Source: Devosia sp. SD17-2 (GTDB lineage: Bacteria > Pseudomonadota > Alphaproteobacteria > Rhizobiales > Devosiaceae). Taken from it: 64,000 nt of DNA. The position numbers and the translations under genes were made by a program. Below are positions 35,074 to 44,223 of this stretch, piece after piece. How positions within the stretch are numbered: the stretch's first letter is position 1; each line of letters begins with the position of its first letter. The DNA lies in assembly GCF_029201565.1 (NCBI RefSeq), contig NZ_CP104002.1, positions 947,001-1,011,000 on the forward strand, read 5' to 3'. The notes under the pieces are model-generated. The model did no database searches and was not told the DNA's origin. It was given only the letters and a program-made list of their open reading frames with translations.

Positions 35074-36720
35074 TCAGTCGTATTCCGGCAGCACGAGGCC
35101 AGGGTTGGCGCTGCGGTGAAGGCCGGTGCCGTCCCAGGACAGGTGCTTGTTGGGGGCAATGGAGAGCGGCACCGTCTGGCCGTCAAAGGCGATCGTACCC
35201 CTTACCGTGCGGCTGGTGAGGCCGAGGACGCCAGAGAGCGCGCCGCTGCGATCGAGGATAACGCGGGTTCCCGCAGGGAAGCGGCAGAGAAGGTGACCGT
35301 CGCGATAGATTTCGCCGCCGTCGGCCGTATTGATCAGCTCAAATACTGCGCCGTCGATGGTGCGGGCGTAGCCGGTGTTCCAGGTTTCGTGCTTGTGCGT
35401 GACGGGCTTGGGCAGGAGGCTGGTGAACCACACGGTTCCGTCGGGGCGCGGCAGAATCCCTGAGAGACGCTCGATGAAGTCGAGCATGCAGAGAATGGAC
35501 GGGGAGTATTTTTCGGTGAACCCGGCCGCTCCGGTAAAGGGATTGAGCGTCTGCGGGAAGCCGTCGGCCTCGAAAAGCGCGGCGAGCGTGGGTTGGGTGA
35601 TCCAGCTCAGTTCGACGTGGTGGCCATGGTGCTCGAAAGCGTGCGCCGTGCGGATGAGGGTGAGGAAATTGGTCGGCCCGGCCCAGCTGTTCTGCGCGAA
35701 ACTGGGGTCGAAGCGCGGATCATCGAGGGCTATCGAGGTCAGCGGAAACTTGGCGAAGAATTTGCGGGTATTGAGCAGGTAGCGGGCGAGTGCCTGCCGG
35801 AACAGGTCTCCGTCGCCGATCTCGCAGGCGAGGACGCGGAGCAGGACGTCTGACTGGAGCCGGACAGGCCGGCCATGTCGGTCTCGATCGTAGAAGAAGG
35901 CGTCCTCGGCATCGAAGCATTGGGCAAACAGCGCCTCGGTGCTCGCCTCTGCCTTGTCGGTCCAGCCGGCAGCGTCTTTGCCCAGGGCATCGGCGATGCG
36001 GGCGAGATAATGCCGCTGGCAGGCGATGTTCGCCGTCAGGTCGGGGGCGATGAAGGGCAGGATGGGATTGTCGGGATCGCAGCGCGTAGGGTCATTGCCG
36101 AAGGGGCTGTCCGGCACATGCCAGAAGCGCGAGGAGAGGTCGTGGCCGGTGTCGTAGGTCGAGAAGGCCTCGACGGCGCCGGTGCCCAATGTGTCGCGGT
36201 GTCGCGCGATCCAGGCGTCGTAGCGTGGCATGGCGTCGTATTGGGTGCGCAGCCAGGCCGTGTCGCGCCCGTTGAGGCAAAAATGGTTCCAGACGGAGCG
36301 GGCGAGGGGGCTCACCAGCTGGATCTGGCTGAAGCCGGGGCCGCCGGCCGTCATCTTATAGGGGAAGAGACCGTCGTCGCGCTGGTGTCTGGCGAAGGCG
36401 GCAAAGGTGGCGCCGCTGATAGAGGGGAGGAAACGGCTCAAGAGTTCGGCATTGATGGTGCCGGTGCTCTCGAGCCAGCAGCCGTGATAAATGCCGCCTT
36501 CGTGCAGGATCGGCGTGTCGTCGGCGGCGGGGGCGATACAGTCGAACAGTTCGCGCACAGCCTGGTAGTAGCGGGCCGTCAGTTTCGGCGCGTTGGACAC
36601 GAAGCGCACGCCGGAACGCTGCCACTCGTCAAGGAGGGCGGCGTCGGCGGGCTTGCCGAGGGGGCCGATGGCTGCGGCGACGTCGGTGGCGCGCAGGGCG
36701 GCGAGAAGGTCCTCGGTCAC
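35074..36720 (-). CDS. MGH1-like glycoside hydrolase (GH63-related)
   Basis: A 548-residue protein without signal peptide and with the alternating helix pattern of an (alpha/alpha)6 barrel. [74 protein letters not shown] and [13 protein letters not shown] resemble MGH1 mannosylglycerate hydrolase-like and GH63 enzymes; the Asp in YDTGHD and a Glu near [14 protein letters not shown] region are possible acid/base pair members. It is the last gene of the sugar ABC operon and overlaps the ATPase by four bases, so it should process the imported glycoside in the cytoplasm. Confidence 0.8.
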   Translation of the reverse strand: MTEDLLAALRATDVAAAIGPLGKPADAALLDEWQRSGVRFVSNAPKLTARYYQAVRELFDCIAPAADDTPILHEGGIYHGCWLESTGTINAELLSRFLPSISGATFAAFARHQRDDGLFPYKMTAGGPGFSQIQLVSPLARSVWNHFCLNGRDTAWLRTQYDAMPRYDAWIARHRDTLGTGAVEAFSTYDTGHDLSSRFWHVPDSPFGNDPTRCDPDNPILPFIAPDLTANIACQRHYLARIADALGKDAAGWTDKAEASTEALFAQCFDAEDAFFYDRDRHGRPVRLQSDVLLRVLACEIGDGDLFRQALARYLLNTRKFFAKFPLTSIALDDPRFDPSFAQNSWAGPTNFLTLIRTAHAFEHHGHHVELSWITQPTLAALFEADGFPQTLNPFTGAAGFTEKYSPSILCMLDFIERLSGILPRPDGTVWFTSLLPKPVTHKHETWNTGYARTIDGAVFELINTADGGEIYRDGHLLCRFPAGTRVILDRSGALSGVLGLTSRTVRGTIAFDGQTVPLSIAPNKHLSWDGTGLHRSANPGLVLPEYD

Positions 36721-37775
36721 TGGGCGGCCTCGATGCGAAGGCCATCGGCGTCGAAGAGGTGGGTGTCTTCGGCGCGGAAACTCACGCTGACTTTTTCCCC
36801 GCGCTGGTGGCGGACATTGCCGGGCGCCTGGGCGAGAAGGGTCTGCCCATCGGGCAGGGCGACATAGATAAACACCTCGCTGCCGAGATATTCGATGAGG
36901 GTGATGGTGCCTTCGACCGAGATGTCGCCAGGGGCGCCGATGGCCAGATGCTCGGGACGGACGCCGAGTGTGACAGGGCCGGCGCCGGCTGCGCGTGGTA
37001 AAGTCCCGAGGCCAGGAAGATCGATGGCGGTGCCGCTCGAATTGCCCTTGATGAGGTTCATCTTCGGCGAGCCGATGAAGCTGGCGACGAAGAGGTTCTT
37101 GGGGGCGTTATAGAGCTCGTAGGGGGTGCCGACCTGCTCGAGCCGACCCTTGTTGAGCACGGCGATGCGGGTGGCCATGGTCATGGCCTCGATCTGGTCG
37201 TGGGTGACGTAGATCATGGTGGTGCCGAGGCGATTGTAGAGCCCGGCGAGTTCGACGCGCATTTGCACGCGGAGTTCCGCGTCGAGGTTGGACAGCGGTT
37301 CGTCAAAGAGGAAAAGCTGGGGCTCGCGCACGATGGCGCGGCCGATGGCGACGCGCTGCTTCTGACCCCCCGAAAGCTGGCGGGGCTTCCGCTCAAGCAG
37401 CTCTTCGATCTGGAGGATCTTTGCGGCTTCGGCGACGCGGCGGGCGATCTCGTCCTTGGGCATGCGCAGATTACCGAGGCCGAAGGCCAGGTTCTTGCGC
37501 ACCGACATGTGCGGGTAGAGCGCGTAGGACTGGAACACCATGGAGAGGTTGCGCTGGCTGGCCGGGAGGTCGTTGACCACGCGGTCGCCAATGGAAATCG
37601 TGCCGTCGGTGATCTCCTCGAGCCCGGCGATCATGCGCAGGAGCGTGGATTTTCCGCAGCCTGACGGGCCGACCAGCACCAGGAATTCGCCGGACTGCAC
37701 TTCGAGATCGATGCCGTGGACGACTTCGAAGCCGGAATAGGCCTTGCGGACTTCTGAAAGGGTAACGGATGCCAT
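36717..37775 (-). CDS. Sugar ABC transporter ATP-binding protein (UgpC/MsmK type)
   Basis: A 352-residue ATPase of the CUT1 class: Walker A GPSGCGKS (36-43), [16 protein letters not shown], signature LSGGQKQR, Walker [13 protein letters not shown], then [17 protein letters not shown], followed by a C-terminal OB-fold regulatory domain ([13 protein letters not shown]). It energises the two permeases encoded just upstream on the minus strand (gap ten bases to the MalG-type gene). Confidence 0.95.
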   Translation of the reverse strand: MASVTLSEVRKAYSGFEVVHGIDLEVQSGEFLVLVGPSGCGKSTLLRMIAGLEEITDGTISIGDRVVNDLPASQRNLSMVFQSYALYPHMSVRKNLAFGLGNLRMPKDEIARRVAEAAKILQIEELLERKPRQLSGGQKQRVAIGRAIVREPQLFLFDEPLSNLDAELRVQMRVELAGLYNRLGTTMIYVTHDQIEAMTMATRIAVLNKGRLEQVGTPYELYNAPKNLFVASFIGSPKMNLIKGNSSGTAIDLPGLGTLPRAAGAGPVTLGVRPEHLAIGAPGDISVEGTITLIEYLGSEVFIYVALPDGQTLLAQAPGNVRHQRGEKVSVSFRAEDTHLFDADGLRIEAAQ

Positions 37776-37785
37776 GGGTTCGTCC

Positions 37786-38679
37786 TTACTTTAGTCCGCT
37801 CATGGCGATGCCGCGGATGATGAGGCGCTGGAAGATGATGAAAAAGAGGAAGATGGGCAGGATCGAGAGGATCGACATGGCGAACATGGGCCCGTACTGG
37901 CTGGCGCCATCCTGGCTGAGGAACATGCGCAGAGCGAGCGGCACGGTGTAGTCCTCGACCTTGTTGAGATAGACCAGCGGACCGAGAAAATCCTGCCAGG
38001 TCCAGATGAAGCTGAAGATGGCGGCGGTTGCCATGGCCGGCAGGCTCAAAGGCAGGATGATGGCCCAATAGATCTTGAACGGCGAACAGCCGTCGATCAT
38101 GGCCGCCTCGTCGAGTTCGCGGGGCAGCTGGCGGAAAAACTGCACCATCAGGAAGATGAAGAAGGCGTCGCCGGCGAGGAACTGCGGCACGATCAGGGGC
38201 AGATAGGTGTTCACCCAGCCGAGCTGCAGGAACAGCAGGTACTGGGGGATGAGGACGACGTGATAGGGGATCATCAGCGTCATCATCATCAGGGCGAACC
38301 AGATGTTCTTGCCGGTAAATTCGAGCCGGGCAAAGGCATAGGCGGCAAAGGAACAGGACAGCACATTGCCGATGACCGAGAGCACGGTGACGACGGTGGA
38401 GTTCCAGAAAAAGCGCCCGAAATCCACCGAGAGCGCGTTCCAGCCTTGCCAGTAGTTGAGCCAGTCGGATTGGGTCGGCCAGAGTGAGAGCGAACCGAAG
38501 ATCTGGTTGTCGGGCTTGAACGAGGCCGCCAGCATCCAGATCAGCGGATAGGTCATGATCAGCGAGGTGATGATGAGGAAGATGTGCTTGAGCAGGCCCG
38601 CGCGCCGGGCGCGTTTGGCCTTGAGTTCGCGATAGTCCCTGGCGGTCATGGGGGTGGTGGGCAAAGTGGCGTCGGTCAT
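37786..38679 (-). CDS. Sugar ABC transporter permease (MalG type)
   Basis: A 297-residue CUT1 permease with six helices; [22 protein letters not shown] after the first helix and the EAA loop [32 protein letters not shown] are diagnostic. The C-terminus [12 protein letters not shown] is the usual MalG-type end. It starts four bases after the MalF-type stop. Confidence 0.95.
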   Translation of the reverse strand: MTDATLPTTPMTARDYRELKAKRARRAGLLKHIFLIITSLIMTYPLIWMLAASFKPDNQIFGSLSLWPTQSDWLNYWQGWNALSVDFGRFFWNSTVVTVLSVIGNVLSCSFAAYAFARLEFTGKNIWFALMMMTLMIPYHVVLIPQYLLFLQLGWVNTYLPLIVPQFLAGDAFFIFLMVQFFRQLPRELDEAAMIDGCSPFKIYWAIILPLSLPAMATAAIFSFIWTWQDFLGPLVYLNKVEDYTVPLALRMFLSQDGASQYGPMFAMSILSILPIFLFFIIFQRLIIRGIAMSGLK

Positions 38680-38682
38680 GGT

Positions 38683-39576
38683 TCAACCCCGCTCATTTTC
38701 GTAGTGGACCCAATATTTGGAGGTCCAGAAGGCGATTGCGGTGAAGGCCGCGATGATCACGAGGAGCACCCAGGCGAGCGCCGAGGCATAGCCCATGCGC
38801 AGATAGCTGAAGGCTTCTTCGTAAAGGTACACGGTAAAGAACAGCAGGCTATCGAGCGGGGCACCGCTGCCGCCGGAGATGATGAAGGCGCCGGAAAAGC
38901 TCTTGAAGGCCTCGATCATCTGCAGGACGAGATTGAAGAAGATGACGGGCGCGAGCAGGGGCACTGTAATGGCGAAGAATTTACGCACGGGGCCGGCGGC
39001 GTCGATCTCGGCGGCCTCGTAGAGCTCCTGGGGAATGGCGCGCAGACCCGCCAGAAAGGTCAGCATGGGCGAGCCGAACTGCCAGACGGCGAGGACGATC
39101 AGCGTCCAGAGCGAGTATTTGGGATCGGCCAGCCAATAGGGGCCGTCGCCACCGAAGAGGCGCAGTATGCCGTTGATAACGCCATCATAATTGAACAGCT
39201 GGCGCCAGAGGATGGCGACGGCGATGGAGCCGCCGAGGATCGAGGGCAGGTAAAAAAGCGCGCGATACCAACCGATGGCCCGGATCCCCTTGTCCAGCGC
39301 CATGGCGACGCCGAGGGCGAAGATCAGCTTGGCGGGCACGGAGATGACCACGAAGGTGAAAGTGACCTGCAGGGCCTTCTTAAAGCGGTCGTCGAACTCG
39401 AACATGTAGACAAAATTGTCGAGCCCTATCCACTGCGGCGGGCGCACGATGTTGTACTTGGTGAAGCTGAGGTAGAGCGAGGCCAGGATCGGGCCGATGG
39501 CCAAGAGGAAAAAACCGATCAGCCACGGCGAGAGAAACGCATAGCCGGCGAAATTGCGTCGGAAGAATTTTTCCAT
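38683..39576 (-). CDS. Sugar ABC transporter permease (MalF type)
   Basis: A 297-residue CUT1 permease opening MEKFFRRNFAGYAFLSPWLIGFFLL and carrying SLYLSFTKYNIVRPPQWIGLDNF; the EAA loop is ELYEAAEIDAAGPVRKFFAITVPLLAPV. FIISGGSGAPLDSLLFFTVYLYEEAFSYLRMGYASA is typical of the sugar subgroup. It lies 137 bases after the binding-protein gene, with a TTCG hairpin in between. Confidence 0.95.
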   Translation of the reverse strand: MEKFFRRNFAGYAFLSPWLIGFFLLAIGPILASLYLSFTKYNIVRPPQWIGLDNFVYMFEFDDRFKKALQVTFTFVVISVPAKLIFALGVAMALDKGIRAIGWYRALFYLPSILGGSIAVAILWRQLFNYDGVINGILRLFGGDGPYWLADPKYSLWTLIVLAVWQFGSPMLTFLAGLRAIPQELYEAAEIDAAGPVRKFFAITVPLLAPVIFFNLVLQMIEAFKSFSGAFIISGGSGAPLDSLLFFTVYLYEEAFSYLRMGYASALAWVLLVIIAAFTAIAFWTSKYWVHYENERG

Positions 39577-39649
39577 GGCGGTGGTCCTACTCGGTCATGG
39601 GGTGGCGGGCGACGGTCAAGGCCAGGTGCCGAACCGCCACCCCCTCCCA

Positions 39650-39672
39650 ACCTCCCCCTTCGAGGGGGAGGT
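39650..39672. terminator. Hairpin between binding-protein and permease genes
   Basis: Perfect 10-bp stem ACCTCCCCCT (39650-39659) with AGGGGGAGGT (39663-39672) and a TCG loop, in the gap between the binding-protein stop and the first permease. No T run follows on the minus strand. Such a hairpin usually protects the abundant upstream mRNA segment or partly stops transcription. The sequence also resembles dispersed C-rich palindromes common in this bacterial group. Confidence 0.6.
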
Positions 39673-39713
39673 GCCGTTCGTGAATGTGGCGCCGTTGTCG
39701 CGACGCCCGGAGA

Positions 39714-41009
39714 TCAGGCGCGGGCCAGGATGGCTTTGGCCTGTGCGAGGAAGTCTTTAGCGACTTCGGGGATCGACTTTTCGCCGAGGAGGACCGAGAC
39801 CGCCACGCGTTCGAAGGTCTGTTCGACCTCGTTGGAGCCCGAGGGCGGCGGCGGCGCGAGCGCTGCGGTCTTGCCCTGAATGGCATCGAAGAAGGCGACC
39901 GACACGGCTTCTGCGGCCGAGAGCGTGGGCTCGAGGGCGGCGCGAACGTCCGAATTTGAGGGGATGCCGCGCTCAAGGCCCAGGACGCCGGTCATGTCGA
40001 GGTCGTTGATGAAGGCGCTCATATAGGCGGTGGCGGCTTCCGGATCGACACTGTCGCGGGTGAGGCAGACGAACTGGCTGGGCTGGATGATCGAGCCGGG
40101 GATCATTTCGGGAGTGTTCGGATACATGGCCGCGCCGAGCGGGTCCTCGACGAGACCCTGTGCGCCGACAAGCTGATTGCTCCAGACATAGGAGGTGGCG
40201 GCCTTGCCGGTGACGACGCCGAGCTGGCTGAGGTCGGACACGCCGGCCAGACCCGCCGATTCCGGACCTGCAGGGGTGGCGCCGGCCTCACGGGTTTTCT
40301 GCCAGGTTGACCAGTATTCCTCGACGATTTCCTGGGTCGCGCCGTAGGTGCCATCTTCGTTGAACATGGCGACGCCCTTCTGGGCGATGAAGTCGGAGAA
40401 GTTCTGGTAGTCGGCGGTGTTGTCCTCGGTGCCGGCGACGCCGGTGGCTTCCTTGATCTGCGCGCCGATGCGGGCGAGATCGTCATAGGTGTAGCCATAG
40501 GGATCGAAATCGGCGCCTTCGCCGATTGTGATGCCGGCCTCTTCGTAGAGGCGGGTGTTGTAGATCGCCATGTGCGAATTGGCGCCGATGGAGAGGGCGT
40601 AGAACTTGCCGTCCACGGTGCCGGCATCGATGGCGCTCTGGTCGATCCGCGAGATATCGAGGCTCTTGCCGACATAGTCATCGAGCGGGACGACGGCGCC
40701 ATTGGCGATATATTCGAACAGCACGCCATAGCCCTGCTGGATCACGTCGGGCATGTTGCCGCCGGCGATCTGGGTGGTGAGCTTGGTGAAATAGTCAGCA
40801 AAGCCAAGCGTTTCACCGCTGACCGTGATGTTGGGGTTCTTCTGGTTGAAGATGTCGATGACGGCGAAAGTGCGCCGGTCGCGCTCCGGGTTGCCCCACC
40901 AGAAATGGCGGATCTGCGTACCCTGGGCGAAGGCCGGGCGGCCCAGGGCCGACAGGGCAACGACGGAGCCGGCGGCCCCCAAAAACAGGCGTCTATTGAG
41001 TTTGCTCAT
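39714..41009 (-). CDS. Sugar ABC transporter substrate-binding protein, Tat-type signal
   Basis: A 431-residue family-1 binding protein. The N-terminus MSKLNRRLFLGAAGSVVALS holds a twin-arginine pattern (NRRLFL), with cleavage near GRPAFA-Q, so export by Tat is likely. HFWWGNPERDRRTFAVIDIFNQKNPNI begins the mature protein; DYFTKLTTQIAGGNMPDVIQ is the usual lobe-one segment. GGGAGGAACAG before ATG 41009 rules out the in-frame ATG at 41048. First gene of the minus-strand operon ending with the glycoside hydrolase; ligand unknown. Confidence 0.93.
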   Translation of the reverse strand: MSKLNRRLFLGAAGSVVALSALGRPAFAQGTQIRHFWWGNPERDRRTFAVIDIFNQKNPNITVSGETLGFADYFTKLTTQIAGGNMPDVIQQGYGVLFEYIANGAVVPLDDYVGKSLDISRIDQSAIDAGTVDGKFYALSIGANSHMAIYNTRLYEEAGITIGEGADFDPYGYTYDDLARIGAQIKEATGVAGTEDNTADYQNFSDFIAQKGVAMFNEDGTYGATQEIVEEYWSTWQKTREAGATPAGPESAGLAGVSDLSQLGVVTGKAATSYVWSNQLVGAQGLVEDPLGAAMYPNTPEMIPGSIIQPSQFVCLTRDSVDPEAATAYMSAFINDLDMTGVLGLERGIPSNSDVRAALEPTLSAAEAVSVAFFDAIQGKTAALAPPPPSGSNEVEQTFERVAVSVLLGEKSIPEVAKDFLAQAKAILARA

Positions 41010-41129
41010 CTGTTCCTCCCTTGAGCAGTCTACGTTCCCCGGCATCACTCCCTGATGAGGCGGGGCCTATTCCTCGGCCGACTTACGTACCTCTAGGTGG
41101 CGCGGGTCAGTCCTGCGTGCGGTTCGCCG

Positions 41130-42014
41130 TCAGCCATTGGCGGCTGCCGGCAATTTGTGCGGCATGATGATCCGGCGGCGCTCGGGCGTCAGCCGGGCCA
41201 GGAGTTCCGGGCTCGGCACATAGGCGTGCCGGAAATAGCCCCAGCTCGGGCCGTAGCGGTAGACGGTCATGCGGCGCTGGCCGGGATTGGTGCGGCGGGC
41301 GGCGCCATGCATGATGGCGTCGACGAACATCAGGGCGTCGCCGGCCTTGAGATGGACCTCTACCGCGCCGGCCACGCCATCGACCGAGGATGGCTCGTCG
41401 CGCTTGTCGAGGGCGACGGTTTGGGGATGGCGCAGATTGGACTTGTGGCTGCCCGGAATGACCATGGTGGCGCCATCGCCAGGACCGATATCATTGAGCG
41501 CAATCAGTACGTTAACTTGGCCGCAGTGGAATTTTCCGGCATGGAAGCGGTATTGGGTGCGGATGGTGCCGACATGGCCGCCGGAGTGGAGACGCAGCGC
41601 TTGGCCGGGGCCGCGCACCGAGGCGAAACATTCGTCGATGAAGGCCGGGCCGTGGTGGCCGTCGAAATTTTCGGGGTCGTCCGAGCCGATGAAGTGGACT
41701 GCCTTGCGGAACCAGGACGGGTGGTCGATGAGGCTCTCCCAGGTCGGCCCGCCTTCATAGACCTGCTGGAGGACGAGGCCCTCCTGCCGGCTGGTGTCAT
41801 TGTAGAGCTTGACCTTGCCATGCCAGCCGTCGCCGACGAAGCCGTCGACCTCGTCGAGCAGCTCATTGCAAGCGGCGACCTCCGCGCACGACAAGGCGTT
41901 GCGCAGCACGAGAAAGCCATTAAGATCAAACATATAGCGTTCGAGATCGGTGCAGGGTGCACCCTCGGCGAGGCCGTTCTCCATCCCAAATCCCGCGCCC
42001 CTTTTCGGGGTCAT
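41130..42014 (-). CDS. Phytanoyl-CoA dioxygenase (PhyH) family protein
   Basis: A 294-residue protein of the Fe(II)/2-oxoglutarate oxygenase superfamily. YMFDLNGFLVLRNALS opens the fold; QYRFHAGKFHCGQVNVLIALNDIGPGDGATMVIPGSHKSN contains the region where this family places metal and co-substrate ligands, with distal His in GSHK; RRMTVYRYGPSW supplies the C-terminal Arg. The classical first HxD is not obvious, so metal binding is uncertain. ATG 41984 (residue 11) could be the true start since a purine-rich GGGATTTGGG precedes it. It lies upstream of the sugar ABC operon in the same direction. Confidence 0.82.
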   Translation of the reverse strand: MTPKRGAGFGMENGLAEGAPCTDLERYMFDLNGFLVLRNALSCAEVAACNELLDEVDGFVGDGWHGKVKLYNDTSRQEGLVLQQVYEGGPTWESLIDHPSWFRKAVHFIGSDDPENFDGHHGPAFIDECFASVRGPGQALRLHSGGHVGTIRTQYRFHAGKFHCGQVNVLIALNDIGPGDGATMVIPGSHKSNLRHPQTVALDKRDEPSSVDGVAGAVEVHLKAGDALMFVDAIMHGAARRTNPGQRRMTVYRYGPSWGYFRHAYVPSPELLARLTPERRRIIMPHKLPAAANG

Positions 42015-42566
42015 CAGGCGGCGCTGCTGGGGAGAATTTCTCGTCCCGCCAACCGCGACCGCACGGTTGTGTTCATTTTGCGGGCAACTCAGAAGGTCGA
42101 TACGAGCAGCTGTCCGGGGTTTAGTCGGTCAGACAGCAGACATACCGCGTAGCTCACGCTTAACCACATACCCTGGCTGGGCTTTGCCCATGACGTGTCT
42201 CCGGCCGTTCCTGAGAGGTTGACCCCACTCAGACCCCGGGAAGATTGCAACGTCTTCCATACAAGTCAAGAGGGTGTTTTAGGGCTACATTGAGAGCTCG
42301 GATTCCGGCGCTTGAGCAAGGGCAATATGCTCGTATTGGTGGTGGTTTTGCTAACAGACTGTGAGCGTTGAGCGCGATTTCCGAGGGATTTGGTGCCAAT
42401 CAGCTGACGAGAGCATGCAGACACTGACATTGGGGTTTGTCGTTGGCGCTAAGGTGCAGGATCGTGGCGAATCTGAAATGAGTTTACGAAATGGCATTGC
42501 GCGCTGCCGCCTCTCGCTTGAGGCGCAGAGCAAGGCTGCAAGAATTTCTCAAGGAGGATAACAGTA
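42015..42566. other. 552-base divergent intergenic region
   Basis: Lies between the PhyH gene (minus) and the Gfo/Idh/MocA gene (plus) and must hold both promoters. CAACCG (42050-42055) and CGGTTG (42064-42069) form an inverted repeat around eight bases close to the PhyH start, a possible operator. A strong AAGGAGGA precedes 42567. The open frame at 42361-42561 has no family features and I do not call it a gene. Confidence 0.5.
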
Positions 42567-43631
42567 ATGACCCGCAAACTCCGCGTCGGCGTAATTGGTG
42601 CCGGCATCGCGCAGGCGCATCTCGAGGGCTATGCCGACAATAGTGACCTGTTCGAGGTCCCGGTGTTGACCTCGCTGGACGAAGCGCGGGGCCGAGAGGC
42701 CGTCGCCAAACACGGGGTGGGGGAGTTTACGAGTGATCTCGACTCGCTGTTTGCTCGCGGCGATATCGATGTGATCGATATCTGCACCCCGCCGGTGCCG
42801 CATTTCGAGCTGTGCAAGCGGGCCATCGAGGCGGGCAAGCATGTGATCTGCGAAAAGCCGCTGTTCGGTTCGATCGCCGAAGTGGATGCGATGGCCGAGA
42901 TCCTCGCCAAATCCGACCGCAAGTTCATGCCCATTTTCCAGTACCGCTATGGCAGCGGGCTGCAGAAGATGAAAATGCTGGTCGACAAGGGGCTGACCGG
43001 TAAGCCCTATCTCTCGACCATCGAGACCCATTGGTGGCGCGGGCCAGAATATTATGACGTCGAATGGCGCGGCAAGTGGAAGAGTGAACTGGGCGGGAGC
43101 TTCCTCGGCCACGCCATCCATATCCATGACATGCTCTGCTACATCCAGGGGCCTGTGGCCGCCGTGTCGGCACATGGCGCGACGCTGATGCATAAGATCG
43201 AGGTCGAGGACACGATGGTGGCCTCGTTGACGATGCAGAACGGATCTGTGGCGGCCCTGTCGGTGACGCTTGGCTCGCATAAGGAACTGTCGCGGCTGCG
43301 CTTCTGCTTCTCGGACATGACCGCCGAGAGCGTGCATGCGCCCTACACCTTTGGCGAAGATCCCTGGACTTTTACTTCGCGTGATCCGGCCCATCAGGCC
43401 AAGATCGATGCCGCGCTGGCCGAATATGTCGACAAGGACGTCAGCTATCCGCGCCAGTTCCAGCTGTTCCATGAAGCCGTGATGACGGACGGGGAAGTGC
43501 CGGTGACGCTCGAGCAGGCGCGCATGACCATTGAGCTGGTAACAGCGGCCTATCATTCCCAGCGCACGGGCCAGGTTTCAAAGCTGCCGGTGACCCCGGA
43601 CCATCCTTATTACCATTCCTGGCTGCCCTGA
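42567..43631 (+). CDS. Gfo/Idh/MocA family oxidoreductase
   Basis: A 354-residue NAD(P)-dependent sugar oxidoreductase. Rossmann motif GVIGAGIAQAHLEGY (8-22), DICTPPVPHFELCKRAIEAGKHV and the catalytic-lysine motif CEKPLFGS near residue 95; GGSFLGHAIHIHDMLCYIQG gives the His/Asp cluster of the C-terminal domain. AAGGAGGA precedes the ATG. Divergent from the PhyH gene and the ABC operon, which suggests that the imported sugar or its cleavage product is oxidised by this enzyme. Confidence 0.93.
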   Translation: MTRKLRVGVIGAGIAQAHLEGYADNSDLFEVPVLTSLDEARGREAVAKHGVGEFTSDLDSLFARGDIDVIDICTPPVPHFELCKRAIEAGKHVICEKPLFGSIAEVDAMAEILAKSDRKFMPIFQYRYGSGLQKMKMLVDKGLTGKPYLSTIETHWWRGPEYYDVEWRGKWKSELGGSFLGHAIHIHDMLCYIQGPVAAVSAHGATLMHKIEVEDTMVASLTMQNGSVAALSVTLGSHKELSRLRFCFSDMTAESVHAPYTFGEDPWTFTSRDPAHQAKIDAALAEYVDKDVSYPRQFQLFHEAVMTDGEVPVTLEQARMTIELVTAAYHSQRTGQVSKLPVTPDHPYYHSWLP

Positions 43632-43655
43632 GGCTCTGCCGGAAGCCAGGAGAGG

Positions 43656-43855
43656 CCATGGGGGCCATATACCGCATCTGATCGGGGGCAGCGACTGTAT
43701 CAGGTCGTTGCCCGCCGGATCGCCATTCGATCGTCGCGGCGCTGCGCCTGCGCAATCCGGATGCGGCCTATAAGGCGATGTCGCGCCATATCCGCAATGT
43801 GATCAATGAGCTTCTCGAAGCGGACGAGCGTGGACGGTTTTCCGAGGGCAGCTGA
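43656..43855 (+). pseudogene. Collapsed GntR-type regulator gene
   Basis: Two short pieces of one regulator lie side by side in different frames. The first (to about 43722) reads DRGQRLYQVVARRIA, the start of a FadR-type winged helix. The second (43721-43855) reads HSIVAALRLRNPDAAYKAMS then RHIRNVINELLEADERG, the last helix of an FCD domain, ending at TGA 43853-43855. Some 180 residues between them are gone, so an internal deletion with a frame change has destroyed the gene. It lay just downstream of the Gfo/Idh/MocA gene, as expected for its regulator. Confidence 0.65.
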
Positions 43856-43944
43856 GCGCAACGCGGGCGGGTACAAGAGCTGGTGCTTCACCCAGGCCGT
43901 CAGTCGTCGGGCATTACGCCGAATCGCACTGCAGCAGCTTTATC

Positions 43945-43982
43945 GACGCGGGACAGTTGAGGTGTCCCGCGTCGTTTTTTTT
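43945..43982 (+). terminator. Strong rho-independent terminator
   Basis: Eleven-bp perfect stem GACGCGGGACA (43945-43955) with TGTCCCGCGTC (43963-43973), seven-base loop, then G and eight T residues (43975-43982). It ends the plus-strand transcript of the oxidoreductase and the regulator relic. Confidence 0.9.
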
Positions 43983-44117
43983 GGAGATAGGGGCTCATTA
44001 TTCTGGGTCGCCAATTGCTATCCGTAAAGTACTCATTGCGATTTTTTGTTGTCTGTTCGCGAGATGGCTCGATTTTTTGTCGTTTCGACTTTTCGCGATA
44101 GCAAACGCTTTATCCGG

Positions 44118-44133
44118 ATAACATACTTGAGTT
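44118..44133 (-). promoter_or_regulatory. AACTCAAGTA-N2-TTAT motif, copy 1 (candidate ROK operator)
   Basis: Read on the minus strand this is AACTCAAGTATGTTAT, matching AACTCAAGTAGATTAT at 51370-51385 in 14 of 16 positions, with both differences at the two central-right bases. It is about 90 bases before the exported PIG-L deacetylase gene, in a local A+T-rich patch suited to a promoter. Confidence 0.5.
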
Positions 44134-44223
44134 GAGTTATTCCTCCTCCCATAGTCCCAGACAGGCGCCATGCGGCTGTCTGAGGGGGCGGGGTCCATGG
44201 CGGACAAGGAGAGGAATAGTTTC

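Noticed and set aside
38584..39879. A 431-codon plus-strand frame over the MalF/MalG-type genes
   Set aside because: Antisense shadow; low-complexity Glu/Gly/His composition and no start site.
42361..42561. A 66-codon frame before the Gfo/Idh/MocA gene
   Set aside because: It lies in a divergent promoter region and ends in the Shine-Dalgarno sequence of the next gene; no family features.
43856..43944. Possible small gene between the regulator relic and the terminator
   Set aside because: No start with a ribosome site and no continuous frame of meaningful length.
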